The position numbers and the translations under genes were made by a program. The notes beneath the pieces were generated by a model that searched no databases, was not told where the DNA came from, and worked only from the letters and a program-made list of their open reading frames with translations. This document shows, in pieces, positions 24,494-31,798 of a stretch of 38,894 nt of DNA. Positions within the stretch are counted from its first letter, which is position 1. Each line of letters opens with the position of its first letter. The DNA is from an uncultured Oscillospiraceae bacterium (GTDB taxonomy: Bacteria > Bacillota > Clostridia > Oscillospirales > Ruminococcaceae): contig CANNTZ010000016.1 of the NCBI GenBank assembly GCA_947522735.1, forward strand, positions 1-38,894. The letters run 5' to 3'.

Positions 24494-24582
24494 CGCTTTA
24501 TCGGCTGCCTGTGCTTTCGGCAGCCCTTGACGTGACGCTGCTTCGGCTTGCACCCGTTTTTCTCGCGTCAGGCGTTGGATTT
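24494..24582 (-). pseudogene. Second IS30-like transposase relic
   Basis: On the minus strand EIQRLTREKRVQAEAASRQG followed by LPKAQAADKARISRTS resembles the helix-turn-helix start of IS30-family transposases. At the DNA level it shares most bases with the relic at 8792-8879, beginning with AAATCC-ACGCCTGACGC. No catalytic DDE region or terminal repeats are seen. Confidence 0.5.
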
Positions 24583-24620
24583 CTGCGTTTATAAACGGCT
24601 GCAAGGGGATATATAGGAGC

Positions 24621-24653
24621 AAAAAAGGCGCGCAGAGCGGATTTTCTCTGCGC
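24621..24653 (-). terminator. Terminator of the HTH-ADP-ribosylglycohydrolase gene
   Basis: A perfect 8-bp stem GCGCAGAG (24630-24637) / CTCTGCGC (24646-24653) is followed on the minus strand by GCC and six T. Confidence 0.85.
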
Positions 24654-24676
24654 ACCGTCGCTTTTCTGTGCGTTAA

Positions 24677-26257
24677 TCATTCCGGGATATGCTTCATCGT
24701 CTTTTTAGCCATCTCGGAGATGCGCACCCTTCCGACGCCGAATATGCTGGTGTTGAGCTCGTCGTTGAGCGGCTCGCTCCACTCCTTGCCAATGCAGCCG
24801 GAGCCGCCTCTCATGCCGAGTATGGAGCCGACGGTAGCGCCGTTACAGTCGGTGTCGAAGCCGGTCTGCACAGCAATGCCGATGGACTTTCCAAAGTCGC
24901 CGCCGCCATAGAGCAGCGACGCGGTCACTATCTCCGCGTTGGATATGGTGTGGCACCAGTCGTGGGCGTCAAATTCATCGTAGCGGCGATGGATATCGGC
25001 AAAGCAGTCCTCGCAGCCTTTTCCGCTGTCGTAGAAGGCGAGAATATACCGTATCTGCTCGTAGAGGCGAGAGGTGCAGGGGATCTCGCCGAGGCCGCCG
25101 AGAATTATATCGCGGATATCGCCGGTCACGGCGGCACAGGAGAGCATCGCCGAGATGAACATCTCTCCGTATATGCCGTTTTTGACGTGGGACACCGACG
25201 CGTCGCGCCAAGCCATATCTGCGGCTGCACTGGGGTCTCCGGGATTGATATAGCCGAAGTAGTCGCCGCGTATCTGTGCGCCGATCCACTCGCGGTAGGG
25301 GTTTTTATAGATGGCGGAGTCGGGAGGGAGGTAGCCGTTGATAAAGTTGACAAAGGCTACGCGCTCGGCGGTGCAGTAGGCGTTCTTGGGCTGGCAGGCA
25401 ATCCAGTGCTCGGCGACGTTTTCCGGGGTGAAATCCCGCCCGCAGCCCTCTATCAGCAGGTGCGCCATGACGGTGTAGTTGGTGTCGTCGTCAGCGGGCA
25501 TACCATCGGTCTTATCGACGTAGTCCCTTTCTCTGAGCGGGTAGTTGAGCCTTTCGAGCAGCTCCTCTGTCGGGTCGGCGGAGAGGATGTAGCGGTGCAT
25601 CGGGTAGTTGCCGGAGCTTTTGAGCAGCGGTATCAGCTCGTCGGTGCGGATGCCCTCGACGGTCTTGCCAAGCATACAGCCGCAGACACGGCCAAGCCAC
25701 GCGCCGTAAATCTTGTCCTCAAGCTGCGCGCGGGAGGGCAGGCGGCGCTCAAGCTCGTGTTTCCGGCACAGCGCGCGTATCTCCTCGAGCGCCGACGGCT
25801 CGTTGTATTTATAGTCCGGACGCAGGGGTGCGTTGAGCACGATGTCGAACAGAACGTCCGCCAGCTTTTTCTTGTTATAGTCCGGCTCCAGCTTGACGAC
25901 CGCACCAAAGAGGTCGTGGTATTTTTCAATGTCCAGCCCCTCCTCGATGCTCTGCCGGTATTCGGTTTCGAGCTCCTTGGCGTAAAATTCCCACCATGGG
26001 AGCTTTTCGTAGCAGGGCAGGATTTTTCTGTGGCTCTGCCGCTCCTCCTTTATGCGTCGGCCATTGCCGATCAGTATGTCGTCGATTGAAACCCCGAAAT
26101 ATTTGGCGATTCCGACTATCCTGTCGGTATCCGGCTGCGCGGCGCCGGTCTCCCATTTCTGCACCGCCTGACGCGACACGTTGAGTATCTCGGCGAGCTT
26201 TTCCTGTGAAAGTCCTGCGTTTGTTCTCAGCTTGTATACAGCTTCGGCGATAGACAT
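24677..26257 (-). CDS. XRE-type HTH fused to an ADP-ribosylglycohydrolase
   Basis: A 526-aa protein. Residues 1-62 are a Cro/CI helix-turn-helix (LRTNAGLSQEKLAEILNVSR, QAVQKWETGAAQPD). Residues 80-170 form a helical linker. From about residue 180 (DKIYGAWLGRVCGCMLGKTV) to the end is an ADP-ribosylglycohydrolase (DraG/ARH) domain. Its two metal motifs are present: DDDTNYT (256-262) and GFDTDCNGATVGSILG (from 466). ARH enzymes remove ADP-ribose from proteins or small molecules using Mg2+. The HTH suggests an autoregulated or DNA-associated hydrolase. AGGAGG lies about 8 bases before the ATG. Monocistronic, with promoter at 26292-26320 and its own terminator. Confidence 0.9.
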   Translation of the reverse strand: MSIAEAVYKLRTNAGLSQEKLAEILNVSRQAVQKWETGAAQPDTDRIVGIAKYFGVSIDDILIGNGRRIKEERQSHRKILPCYEKLPWWEFYAKELETEYRQSIEEGLDIEKYHDLFGAVVKLEPDYNKKKLADVLFDIVLNAPLRPDYKYNEPSALEEIRALCRKHELERRLPSRAQLEDKIYGAWLGRVCGCMLGKTVEGIRTDELIPLLKSSGNYPMHRYILSADPTEELLERLNYPLRERDYVDKTDGMPADDDTNYTVMAHLLIEGCGRDFTPENVAEHWIACQPKNAYCTAERVAFVNFINGYLPPDSAIYKNPYREWIGAQIRGDYFGYINPGDPSAAADMAWRDASVSHVKNGIYGEMFISAMLSCAAVTGDIRDIILGGLGEIPCTSRLYEQIRYILAFYDSGKGCEDCFADIHRRYDEFDAHDWCHTISNAEIVTASLLYGGGDFGKSIGIAVQTGFDTDCNGATVGSILGMRGGSGCIGKEWSEPLNDELNTSIFGVGRVRISEMAKKTMKHIPE

Positions 26258-26291
26258 ATTGCGCTCCTCCTCAATGGTGGTCTTTAATTAT

Positions 26292-26320
26292 ATTATGCCT
26301 GCTCCGCGAGAATAAATCAA
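26292..26320 (-). promoter_or_regulatory. Promoter for the HTH-ADP-ribosylglycohydrolase
   Basis: TTGATT (26315-26320) and CATAAT (26292-26297) are 17 bases apart on the minus strand. The -35 box overlaps the stop of the phosphoesterase gene, so read-through may also contribute. Confidence 0.6.
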
Positions 26321-26862
26321 GCACCTCCGCCTTGCTGTTTTGTCAACCGCAGGTTGTCCGACGGGACGTTGCCGTCAAGCCGGATTATATTGGTCAGCAC
26401 CCCGTGCCTGCCAATCTCGACGACGGCATAGGTCGCGCCGCCATAGACGTTGCGGGAGACGCTGCCGGGGCAAAGTATGTGCAGGCCGCCGTCGTATTCG
26501 GCGCGCGGGAGATGGGTGTGGCCGTGCATCAGCAGCGACGCGCCGCGAGAGCGCGCCAGCGCAACGATATTGTCGTCGCAAAGCTTGACGCCGCGCGTGT
26601 GCCCGTGCGTGAACACGGCCCTACAGCCGCCGAACTTGATCTCGCCGACATCGGGCTCGGTGCAGTAAAAATCGCAGTTGCCGGGGACAAACCGCAGGTC
26701 GATATTGGGATAGAGCATACGGAGCTCCTCGACCTCGCGGGCGCCGTCGCCAAGGTGGATGAATACGCCCGGCTCGGCGAGATGACGCCTGACGACGGAG
26801 TCGAGCGCGGCAAAATCGCCGTGGCTGTCCGAAAATACGATTAGCTTCAGAGAATCGTTCAT
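26317..26862 (-). CDS. YfcE/MJ0936-type metallophosphoesterase
   Basis: A 181-aa calcineurin-like phosphodiesterase. Metal ligands appear in order: FSDSHGD (Asp/His), HLGDGAREVEE (Asp), PGNCDFY (Asn), FTHGHTRG (His), MHGHTHLP (His-x-His). The family hydrolyses phosphodiesters in vitro; physiological substrates are mostly unknown. The longer open frame upstream is rejected: ATG 26862 has GAGAGG 6-7 bases upstream and the family start (KLIVFSDSHG) follows. A hairpin (CGTCCGG/CCGGACG, 26885-26903) sits in its 5' leader. Confidence 0.9.
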   Translation of the reverse strand: MNDSLKLIVFSDSHGDFAALDSVVRRHLAEPGVFIHLGDGAREVEELRMLYPNIDLRFVPGNCDFYCTEPDVGEIKFGGCRAVFTHGHTRGVKLCDDNIVALARSRGASLLMHGHTHLPRAEYDGGLHILCPGSVSRNVYGGATYAVVEIGRHGVLTNIIRLDGNVPSDNLRLTKQQGGGA

Positions 26863-27005
26863 GCTTTTCCTCTCAAATCGCCGACGTCCGGAATAGCCGG
26901 ACGCCGTCTGTAATATTATGGTGTTAAGGGCACATCGTTCCCCGCTGCGGCATATATTGTGATATACGCATGGCGTACACAAATATACGGACGGAGCGTG
27001 ATCAG

Positions 27006-27263
27006 ATGAATAACGGTCAGAAAAGGGGCGCGGCGGCGACGCCTGAGCAGAAGCAGATGCTGGCGCTTGCGGCGTCAAGGCTGGGTATGGCTCCGGAGGA
27101 GCTGGAGAAAAAGCTCCAAAGCGGCGATATATCCTCGCTCGCCTCCGGCAACAGCCAGCTTGCCCGGGTGCTCGCGGATAAGCAGGCGCTTGAACGCCTT
27201 ATGAATTCGCCGCAGGCGCGGGCGCTGCTCGAATCGCTGTCCAAGCACAGCGGCAACGGATAA
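27006..27263 (+). CDS. Small protein of unknown function (85 aa), first of three
   Basis: A soluble, Gln/Ala/Leu-rich, likely helical protein with no signal or membrane segment. It contains SRLGMAPEELEKKLQSGDIS and QALERLMNSPQARALLESLS, patterns I associate with small uncharacterised proteins in Oscillospirales, though no function is known. I chose ATG 27006 (GGAG 9 bases upstream) over ATG 26970, which lacks a ribosome binding site. It leads a run of three plus-strand genes in tight spacing. Confidence 0.75.
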   Translation: MNNGQKRGAAATPEQKQMLALAASRLGMAPEELEKKLQSGDISSLASGNSQLARVLADKQALERLMNSPQARALLESLSKHSGNG

Positions 27264-27285
27264 CTCCGGGAGGGACGGATCGGCT

Positions 27286-27645
27286 ATGGACGATATTTCA
27301 AAGGCGATAAGCGATATACTCGGTACCGAGGAGGGCAAAAAGAACCTCCGGAGCGTCGCGTCGATGCTGGGGATGGAGCTGCCGGAAAATATCGCCGGGA
27401 GCGCACCTGGCGTGCAAAGCCAGTCCGCTCAGCCAAGCGCTCCGCCAATCGACCCGCAGGCGTTGATGCAGATATCCGGGCTGATGCAGCGAATGAACCG
27501 CGACGACGACAACACCCGCCTGCTCAAGGCGCTGCGCCCGCACATCCACAACCAGAAAAAGCTTGACGAGGCGATACGGATATTGCAGCTTCTGAGCCTT
27601 TTGCCGGTGCTAAAGGAGTGCGGGATATTTGGAGGCGAAAAATGA
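27286..27645 (+). CDS. Small protein of unknown function (119 aa), second of three
   Basis: It contains ISKAISDILGTEEGKKNLRS, a Pro/Ser/Gln-rich linker (residues 45-62), then the well-ordered PQALMQISGLMQRMNRDDDN and LLKALRPHIHNQKKLDEAIR, ending with LQLLSLLPVLKE. The composition suggests two helical regions joined by a flexible linker. GGGAGGGA precedes the ATG. Its stop overlaps the next start as ATGA (27642-27645), so the two are co-translated. Function unknown. Confidence 0.75.
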   Translation: MDDISKAISDILGTEEGKKNLRSVASMLGMELPENIAGSAPGVQSQSAQPSAPPIDPQALMQISGLMQRMNRDDDNTRLLKALRPHIHNQKKLDEAIRILQLLSLLPVLKECGIFGGEK

Positions 27646-28013
27646 TGGCGTGGCAGAAAAGCAGCTATTCGCTCGACGAGATAGCGCGGATGCAGCGCGA
27701 GGCGGAGCAGCGGGTCGAGGAGATGCGCCGCCGCTCCGCCGACGTCACACGCTCGGCAAACAGCCGCATGGGCTACGCGCAGCCGGAGACAAGGCCGGAG
27801 ACGCCCGCTGTCAATCCGCAGAGGGCTCCGGCAGGGCATAGACCGCACCTTCCGCCGGAGCAGGCGCGCAGTCAGGGAATATCGCTGGAGGGGCTGGCAA
27901 AATCGCTCGGGCTTGAGGGCGACCGGCTGATAATAATGCTGCTGGTGGTGCTGCTGATGAACGAGCACGCCGACCCGAGGCTGATATTAGCGCTGCTGTG
28001 GATTGCGATTTGA
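27642..28013 (+). CDS. Small tail-anchored protein of unknown function (123 aa), third of three
   Basis: The N-terminal half is charged and helical (SLDEIARMQREAEQRVEEMR), the middle is a Pro/Gln-rich linker, and the C terminus is a hydrophobic hairpin (LIIMLLVVLLMNEHADPRLI then LALLWIAI), suggesting a tail anchor. GGAGG lies 6-7 bases before ATG 27642. It ends 27 bases inside the convergent gene at 27987. Given its neighbours, the three proteins may act as one membrane-linked complex, but this is inference. Confidence 0.75.
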   Translation: MMAWQKSSYSLDEIARMQREAEQRVEEMRRRSADVTRSANSRMGYAQPETRPETPAVNPQRAPAGHRPHLPPEQARSQGISLEGLAKSLGLEGDRLIIMLLVVLLMNEHADPRLILALLWIAI

Positions 28014-28769
28014 CGCTGCGCTTTCGGCGTAAAGCTGGCGGTAGATGCGCCGCAGCTCGTCGGAATAGCCGCCGTCGCGCTCGATGACAAGCGGCGGCCC
28101 GACGCGCAGCCCGACGCCGCCGGAGCGGCGCGCCTCCATCAGAAAAAGCCACGGCTCTTCGCCGTCGCGCTGGCAGACGAAGCGCAGACGCTTGGGCTCG
28201 AGCCTGTTTTCCCGCGCGGCGCAGATTGCGTCGGCAAGGCGCTCCGGGCGCAGGCACAGGCAGAACCGGCCGCCAAAACGCAGCAGCCGCGCCGCCGCCC
28301 GGCAGACAGAGCCGATATCGCAGCTTCCCTCGTGGCGAGCGGTCAGGGCAGACGGCTCGCTGCTTTTTATGCCGGCTCCGTCCGCCTTATACGGCGGATT
28401 GCAGGTGACAAGCTCAAAGCGCCCAAGCGGAAGCTGCGCCGCAGTTAGCGCGGTCATGTCGGCGCAGAGGGGGAGAAAGCACCCCGAAAGGCCGTTTTTT
28501 TCGGAGCTCATGCGCATGAGCTCAACGCCCTCGGGCTGTATTTCCACCGCGTAGACCTGCTTTGGTGCGCAGCCACGGCCAAACCACAGCAGCGGGATTA
28601 TCCCGCAGCCGGAGCCAAGGTCGCAGGCGAGCGACGGCATGTGAGCGCCCTCAGGCAGCGCGAAGTCGGAAAGCAGCACGGCGTCGGTGCCGAACCGATG
28701 GCTGCGCGACACGAACGCCGTGACGCCCCCGAGCGTCTCCTCCGCAATTCCCGGTATATCCTGCCGCAT
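27987..28769 (-). CDS. TrmN6/YfiC-like tRNA1(Val) (adenine-37) N6-methyltransferase
   Basis: A 260-aa class I methyltransferase of the N6-adenine type. The SAM motif DLGSGCGIIPL is at residues 50-60, the acidic loop VYAVEIQPEGVE follows, and the catalytic NPPY (124-127) is typical of N6-adenine enzymes acting on tRNA or rRNA. The start MRQDIPGIAEETLGGVTAFV and TDAVLLSDFA fit the YfiC family. ATG 28769 has GGAGGTG 4-5 bases upstream; the 42 upstream open codons cross the ferredoxin terminator and are rejected. Its 3' end overlaps the plus-strand gene ending at 28013. Confidence 0.88.
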   Translation of the reverse strand: MRQDIPGIAEETLGGVTAFVSRSHRFGTDAVLLSDFALPEGAHMPSLACDLGSGCGIIPLLWFGRGCAPKQVYAVEIQPEGVELMRMSSEKNGLSGCFLPLCADMTALTAAQLPLGRFELVTCNPPYKADGAGIKSSEPSALTARHEGSCDIGSVCRAAARLLRFGGRFCLCLRPERLADAICAARENRLEPKRLRFVCQRDGEEPWLFLMEARRSGGVGLRVGPPLVIERDGGYSDELRRIYRQLYAESAASNRNPQQR

Positions 28770-28790
28770 TTGACACCTCCGAATAAAACA

Positions 28791-28820
28791 CACAAAAGCG
28801 CCGCGATAGACTCGCGGCGC
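28791..28820 (-). terminator. Terminator of the ferredoxin gene
   Basis: GCGCCGCGA (28798-28806) pairs with TCGCGGCGC (28812-28820); on the minus strand TTTTGTGTG follows. Confidence 0.8.
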
Positions 28821-28843
28821 CTTGCTGCGCAATGATTTTACGA

Positions 28844-29014
28844 TTACTGGGCGGAAGGAGCGCCTACCGGGCAGACATCCGCGCAGGCACCGCACTCGAG
28901 GCAGGTATCTGCATTGATAACATACTTTCCGTCGCCCTCAGAGATTGCATCGACAGGACATTCCGCTGCGCAGGCGCCGCAGCTGATGCACTCGTCACTG
29001 ATAACATATGCCAT
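28844..29014 (-). CDS. 8-Cys 2[4Fe-4S] ferredoxin
   Basis: A 56-aa clostridial-type ferredoxin, a soluble low-potential electron carrier. Both cluster-binding motifs are intact: Cys9, 12, 15, 19 (CISCGACAAECP) and Cys38, 41, 44, 48 (CLECGACADVCP). GGAGGTG lies about 8 bases before the ATG; it has its own promoter and terminator and is probably strongly expressed. It serves anaerobic redox pathways and need not be linked to its neighbours. Confidence 0.97.
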   Translation of the reverse strand: MAYVISDECISCGACAAECPVDAISEGDGKYVINADTCLECGACADVCPVGAPSAQ

Positions 29015-29045
29015 TGAAATACACCTCCATAGATTAGTTACTAAT

Positions 29046-29073
29046 ATTGTAACACATACCGCAAAAATTTCAA
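29046..29073 (-). promoter_or_regulatory. Promoter of the ferredoxin gene
   Basis: TTGAAA (29068-29073) and TACAAT (29046-29051), spaced by 16 bases on the minus strand, about 32 bases before the ATG. Confidence 0.75.
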
Positions 29074-29113
29074 GTGCAAAATTTAAAAAAATTGCTCGCG
29101 GGAAGAAGTCTGC

Positions 29114-29977
29114 CTATTCGAGATGCTTCAGGTCGTCCGCATCGTCGCGTGAGGCGGTTGCCGGCGCGTCGCGAAGCTGACGGAGCTTGCTTTTGTGATA
29201 CTGGCGCGCCGCGGCGTCGCCGCTCTTGTCAAGGCGCACGGAAAGCATACCCGTCAGCAGATTGAGGTCGGTAACGACGCCCTTTCCGTCCGGGGTCTGC
29301 ACATATGCGCCGAGCTTCGGCGTGGTGCGGATCAGCTCCTCATACGCCTCCTGCTCGTATTTCAGGCAGCACATCAGCCTGCCGCACGCGCCCGATATCT
29401 TTGTCGGATTAAGCGAGATGCCCTGTTCCTTTGCCATCTTGATCGAGACCGGCTGGAACTCGCCGAGAAAGGTTGAGCAGCACAGAGGGCGTCCGCATAC
29501 GCCGATACCGCCCATCATCTTGGTCTCGTCGCGCACGCCGATCTGCCGCAGCTCGATCCTCGTGCGGAACACCGACGCGAGATCCTTGACAAGCTCGCGG
29601 AAATCCACCCTGCCGTCGGCGGTGAAGTAGAACAATATTTTGCTGCCGTCGAAGGCGTATTCCACATCGACGAGCTTCATCGCCAGCTTGTGGTGCGCAA
29701 TCTTCTGCTCACAGACGGTGAACGCCTGCTTCTCCTTATCGGCGTTGCGCCTAAGCGCCTCAAGGTCGTCCTTTGTCGCAATGCGGATCAGCTTTTTGAG
29801 CGGCTTGACGATGCGCTCGTCCGGTATGGTGCGGTTTGTCATCGCGACGGTGCCGCACTCCACGCCGCGAACCGTTTCGACGACGACACGGTCGCCTGTC
29901 GCGAGATTTTTTCCGTTGGGGTCAAAGTAGTATATCTTTCCGACGTCCTTGAAGCGGACACCGATAACCTCTGCCAT
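29114..29977 (-). CDS. ricT: RicT/YaaT: PSP1-domain protein of the Ric (Y-) complex
   Basis: RicT in Bacillus is part of the RicA-RicF-RicT complex, which binds [4Fe-4S] clusters and directs RNase Y and sporulation phosphorelay functions. This 287-aa protein has the PSP1 core (residues 60-200) and the conserved cysteines Cys161, Cys166-167, Cys198 and Cys203-204 (GVCGRPLCCSTF, GACGRLMCCLKY), the likely cluster ligands. AGGATGG precedes ATG 29977. It follows holB by 29 bases, the same order (darA, holB, ricT) as in Bacillus. RicA and RicF are not in this window. Confidence 0.94.
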   Translation of the reverse strand: MAEVIGVRFKDVGKIYYFDPNGKNLATGDRVVVETVRGVECGTVAMTNRTIPDERIVKPLKKLIRIATKDDLEALRRNADKEKQAFTVCEQKIAHHKLAMKLVDVEYAFDGSKILFYFTADGRVDFRELVKDLASVFRTRIELRQIGVRDETKMMGGIGVCGRPLCCSTFLGEFQPVSIKMAKEQGISLNPTKISGACGRLMCCLKYEQEAYEELIRTTPKLGAYVQTPDGKGVVTDLNLLTGMLSVRLDKSGDAAARQYHKSKLRQLRDAPATASRDDADDLKHLE

Positions 29978-30006
29978 AAAAGTACCATCCTGTTAACTTA
30001 TATATG

Positions 30007-30927
30007 TTACTCGCGGCGCAGCGCGGCCGAAAAGGTCGCAAGCACCAGCGGATAATAGACGTTTCTCAAGACGTCTGAGGCGGCGCGGTCGATAGCGCGC
30101 GCCATCGATATCCTCCGCAGCCTCTCCGACCGGCTCATTTTGCCTGCCGCACCGCATCGGCAGTGCAGCCGAAGCAGCTCGAGAAAGCGCAGAAAGCCGT
30201 CCTTGTCCTTTTCAAAGCGCGCAAGCAGCTCCATCAGCTCCCAGCCGGACGAGCTGCTTGCCGCCGCAAGGGCTCTTTCGGAAAGGGCGAACAGCTCGGC
30301 GGTCCGGGAATCCTCCTGCGGGTCGAGCGCCTCTATACAGCGCCCCGGGTTGCCCTCGAACAGCTCCGCAAGCTCGCGCAGCCGCTCCTCCGGCTGATCC
30401 GGAAAGCGTCCGCGCAGTATCCCGGCACATTCGCCGGCCGGTAATCCGCCGATACGCACCGGAACGGCTCGGGAGACTATCGTTTCAAGCATGCGGCTCC
30501 TGTTGTCGCATGTGATAATGAAGCGCACTCCGCGCGGCGGCTCCTCGAGCACCTTGAGCAACGCGTTTTGCGCCTGCACCGTCATGTTCTGTCCGTCGCA
30601 GACGACAAATACCCGCACATCCGCCTCGTTTGGACGCACTCCGGCCGCCGTGCGCACCGCGCGTATCTCGTCTACTGTGATCGTCCTTGAGCCCTCGCCG
30701 ATGAAGGCGACGTCTGGGTGCGTGCCGTCAAGCACTTTCAGGCAGCTTGGACAGCGCCCGCAGGCGCGGTTTGCCGCGGCGTCAAAATGAGGACAGAGCA
30801 TCGCCGCAGCCATTGCGCGGGCGAGCGTCTTTTTGCCGCAGCCACGCTCGCCCTCGATAATAATCGCGTGAGTTCTTCCGCCCGCAGCAAGCGAGACGGC
30901 CAGCTCACGTCCGGTCAGGCTTTTCAA
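30007..30927 (-). CDS. holB: HolB: DNA polymerase III delta-prime subunit
   Basis: The clamp-loader delta-prime subunit, 306 aa. It has an AAA+ fold with the P-loop GERGCGKKT (residues 26-34) and the four-Cys zinc module (Cys45, 56, 59, 62: CGRCPSC), followed by KVLEEPPRGVRFII and SRAVPVRI sensor regions. The start is TTG 30927, with GGAG 6 bases upstream; the N terminus then reads MKSLTGRELA. It lies 17 bases after darA and 29 before ricT. Confidence 0.93.
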   Translation of the reverse strand: MKSLTGRELAVSLAAGGRTHAIIIEGERGCGKKTLARAMAAAMLCPHFDAAANRACGRCPSCLKVLDGTHPDVAFIGEGSRTITVDEIRAVRTAAGVRPNEADVRVFVVCDGQNMTVQAQNALLKVLEEPPRGVRFIITCDNRSRMLETIVSRAVPVRIGGLPAGECAGILRGRFPDQPEERLRELAELFEGNPGRCIEALDPQEDSRTAELFALSERALAAASSSSGWELMELLARFEKDKDGFLRFLELLRLHCRCGAAGKMSRSERLRRISMARAIDRAASDVLRNVYYPLVLATFSAALRRE

Positions 30928-30944
30928 GTCGGGCTCCGTTCCGG

Positions 30945-31265
30945 TCAGACCTTTTCGAACTTATCGACGCTCAGCACAAAGATTGTGCCGCCGCCGACAG
31001 TGACCTCGACCGGGAAGGAGGAATACATCCCAACGCCGTATGTAGTGCTCGGAACGACCTGCTTGCGCTTTTTGCTGTGCTTTCTGACCGTCTCGATCAC
31101 GCGGTCCACGTCGTCGTCGTCAACGCCGACGAGAAAGGTGGTGTTTCCGGACATCAGGAATCCTCCCGTGGTGGCGAGCTTGGTCACGGAGAAACGCTCC
31201 TGTGTAAGCGCAGCCGATACGGCGCTGCTGTCGTCGCTGGACACAATGGCAAGTACAAGCTTCAT
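30945..31265 (-). CDS. darA: DarA/PstA: cyclic di-AMP receptor, PII-like
   Basis: A 106-aa PII-like trimeric protein that binds c-di-AMP in Firmicutes. The start KLVLAIVSSDDSSAVSAALT, the T-loop region FSVTKLATTGGFLMSGNTT, and TYGVGMYSSFPVEVTVGGGT match the family. Downstream function is poorly understood; it may relay osmotic or potassium state. GGAG lies 5 bases before the ATG. First gene of the darA-holB-ricT unit. Confidence 0.95.
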   Translation of the reverse strand: MKLVLAIVSSDDSSAVSAALTQERFSVTKLATTGGFLMSGNTTFLVGVDDDDVDRVIETVRKHSKKRKQVVPSTTYGVGMYSSFPVEVTVGGGTIFVLSVDKFEKV

Positions 31266-31375
31266 AACTGCTCCGTTCTCCGCGGGCGCGAGGTCCGCGG
31301 CGGTTTTATTTACAGCAGCTCACAACTGCATGAGCTTCAGCCATGACGTCTACTGTCTACACTAATATAATACCA

Positions 31376-31404
31376 CTTTTTCACTGAAAAAGCTATGGCT
31401 TTTC
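31376..31404. repeat. Two overlapping inverted repeats
   Basis: CTTTTTCA-C-TGAAAAAG (31376-31392) and GAAAAAGC-TATG-GCTTTTC (31386-31404) share an arm, so only one hairpin can form at a time. They lie about 110 bases upstream of darA. Confidence 0.5.
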
Positions 31405-31705
31405 AAAAAAATTATCTGTGTTAATCAGTATTTCCGGTTTTGCACAATGCGCTTCCGGCTCCGGGTGAGTCATTCGGGAAAATGCCCGTGCCACATAATG
31501 CCGCCGGAGAGTCTCCCGTGTCGGACTGAGCGACATATTGTGCCGCCGGGTTGAAAAATTACAGGTCAAAATCAACAAAAAAACTTGCAAAATATTGTCG
31601 TTAAATGAGATAATATCGCGGCGTGACGTTGATAAAAAAGATGTAAAATGCGTTTAATTGCTTTAGAAGAATGAAATTTACAACTCTTTAATAAATTCTC
31701 TATAT

Positions 31706-31734
31706 TTGTATGGGACAATTATATATCGTATAAG
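31706..31734 (+). promoter_or_regulatory. Promoter for the flavodoxin-like gene
   Basis: TTGTAT (31706-31711) and TATAAG (31729-31734), spaced by 17 bases, about 65 bases before the ATG. Confidence 0.6.
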
Positions 31735-31798
31735 GGAACAGAAGGTTCGTGGCTGAACTGATTTAGCACCCATATTACCGAAAGGAATGTAGTATAAA

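Larger units (their letters stand above)
24112..24676. other. Intergenic region with promoter, IS30-like relic and terminator
   Basis: This 565-base gap contains the FAD oxidoreductase promoter, an IS30-like relic (24494-24582) and, next to the upstream gene, a terminator (24621-24653). A 123-codon open frame on the minus strand spans the relic and terminator, but only its middle resembles anything, so I do not call it a gene. Confidence 0.6.
31266..31798. other. Intergenic region between divergent darA and flavodoxin-like genes
   Basis: This 533-base gap has no convincing gene. Two overlapping inverted repeats occur at 31376-31404. A GC-rich middle (about 31430-31560) has two similar pieces (ACATAATGCCGCCGG near 31494 and ACATATTGTGCCGCCGG near 31532), perhaps a decayed repeat. 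The remaining 200 bases are AT-rich and hold the promoter at 31706-31734. Confidence 0.55.

Noticed and set aside
24284..24655. A 123-codon minus-strand frame as a real gene
   Set aside because: It starts inside the terminator of the upstream gene, and only about 30 residues in the middle resemble a transposase HTH.
24689..26089. A 466-codon plus-strand frame over the ADP-ribosylglycohydrolase gene
   Set aside because: Antisense shadow of a gene with intact HTH and catalytic motifs; Val/Ala/Gly-rich without recognisable domains.
31393..31590. A 65-codon minus-strand frame
   Set aside because: No ribosome binding site, no family resemblance, and it spans the inverted repeats and repeat-like DNA.
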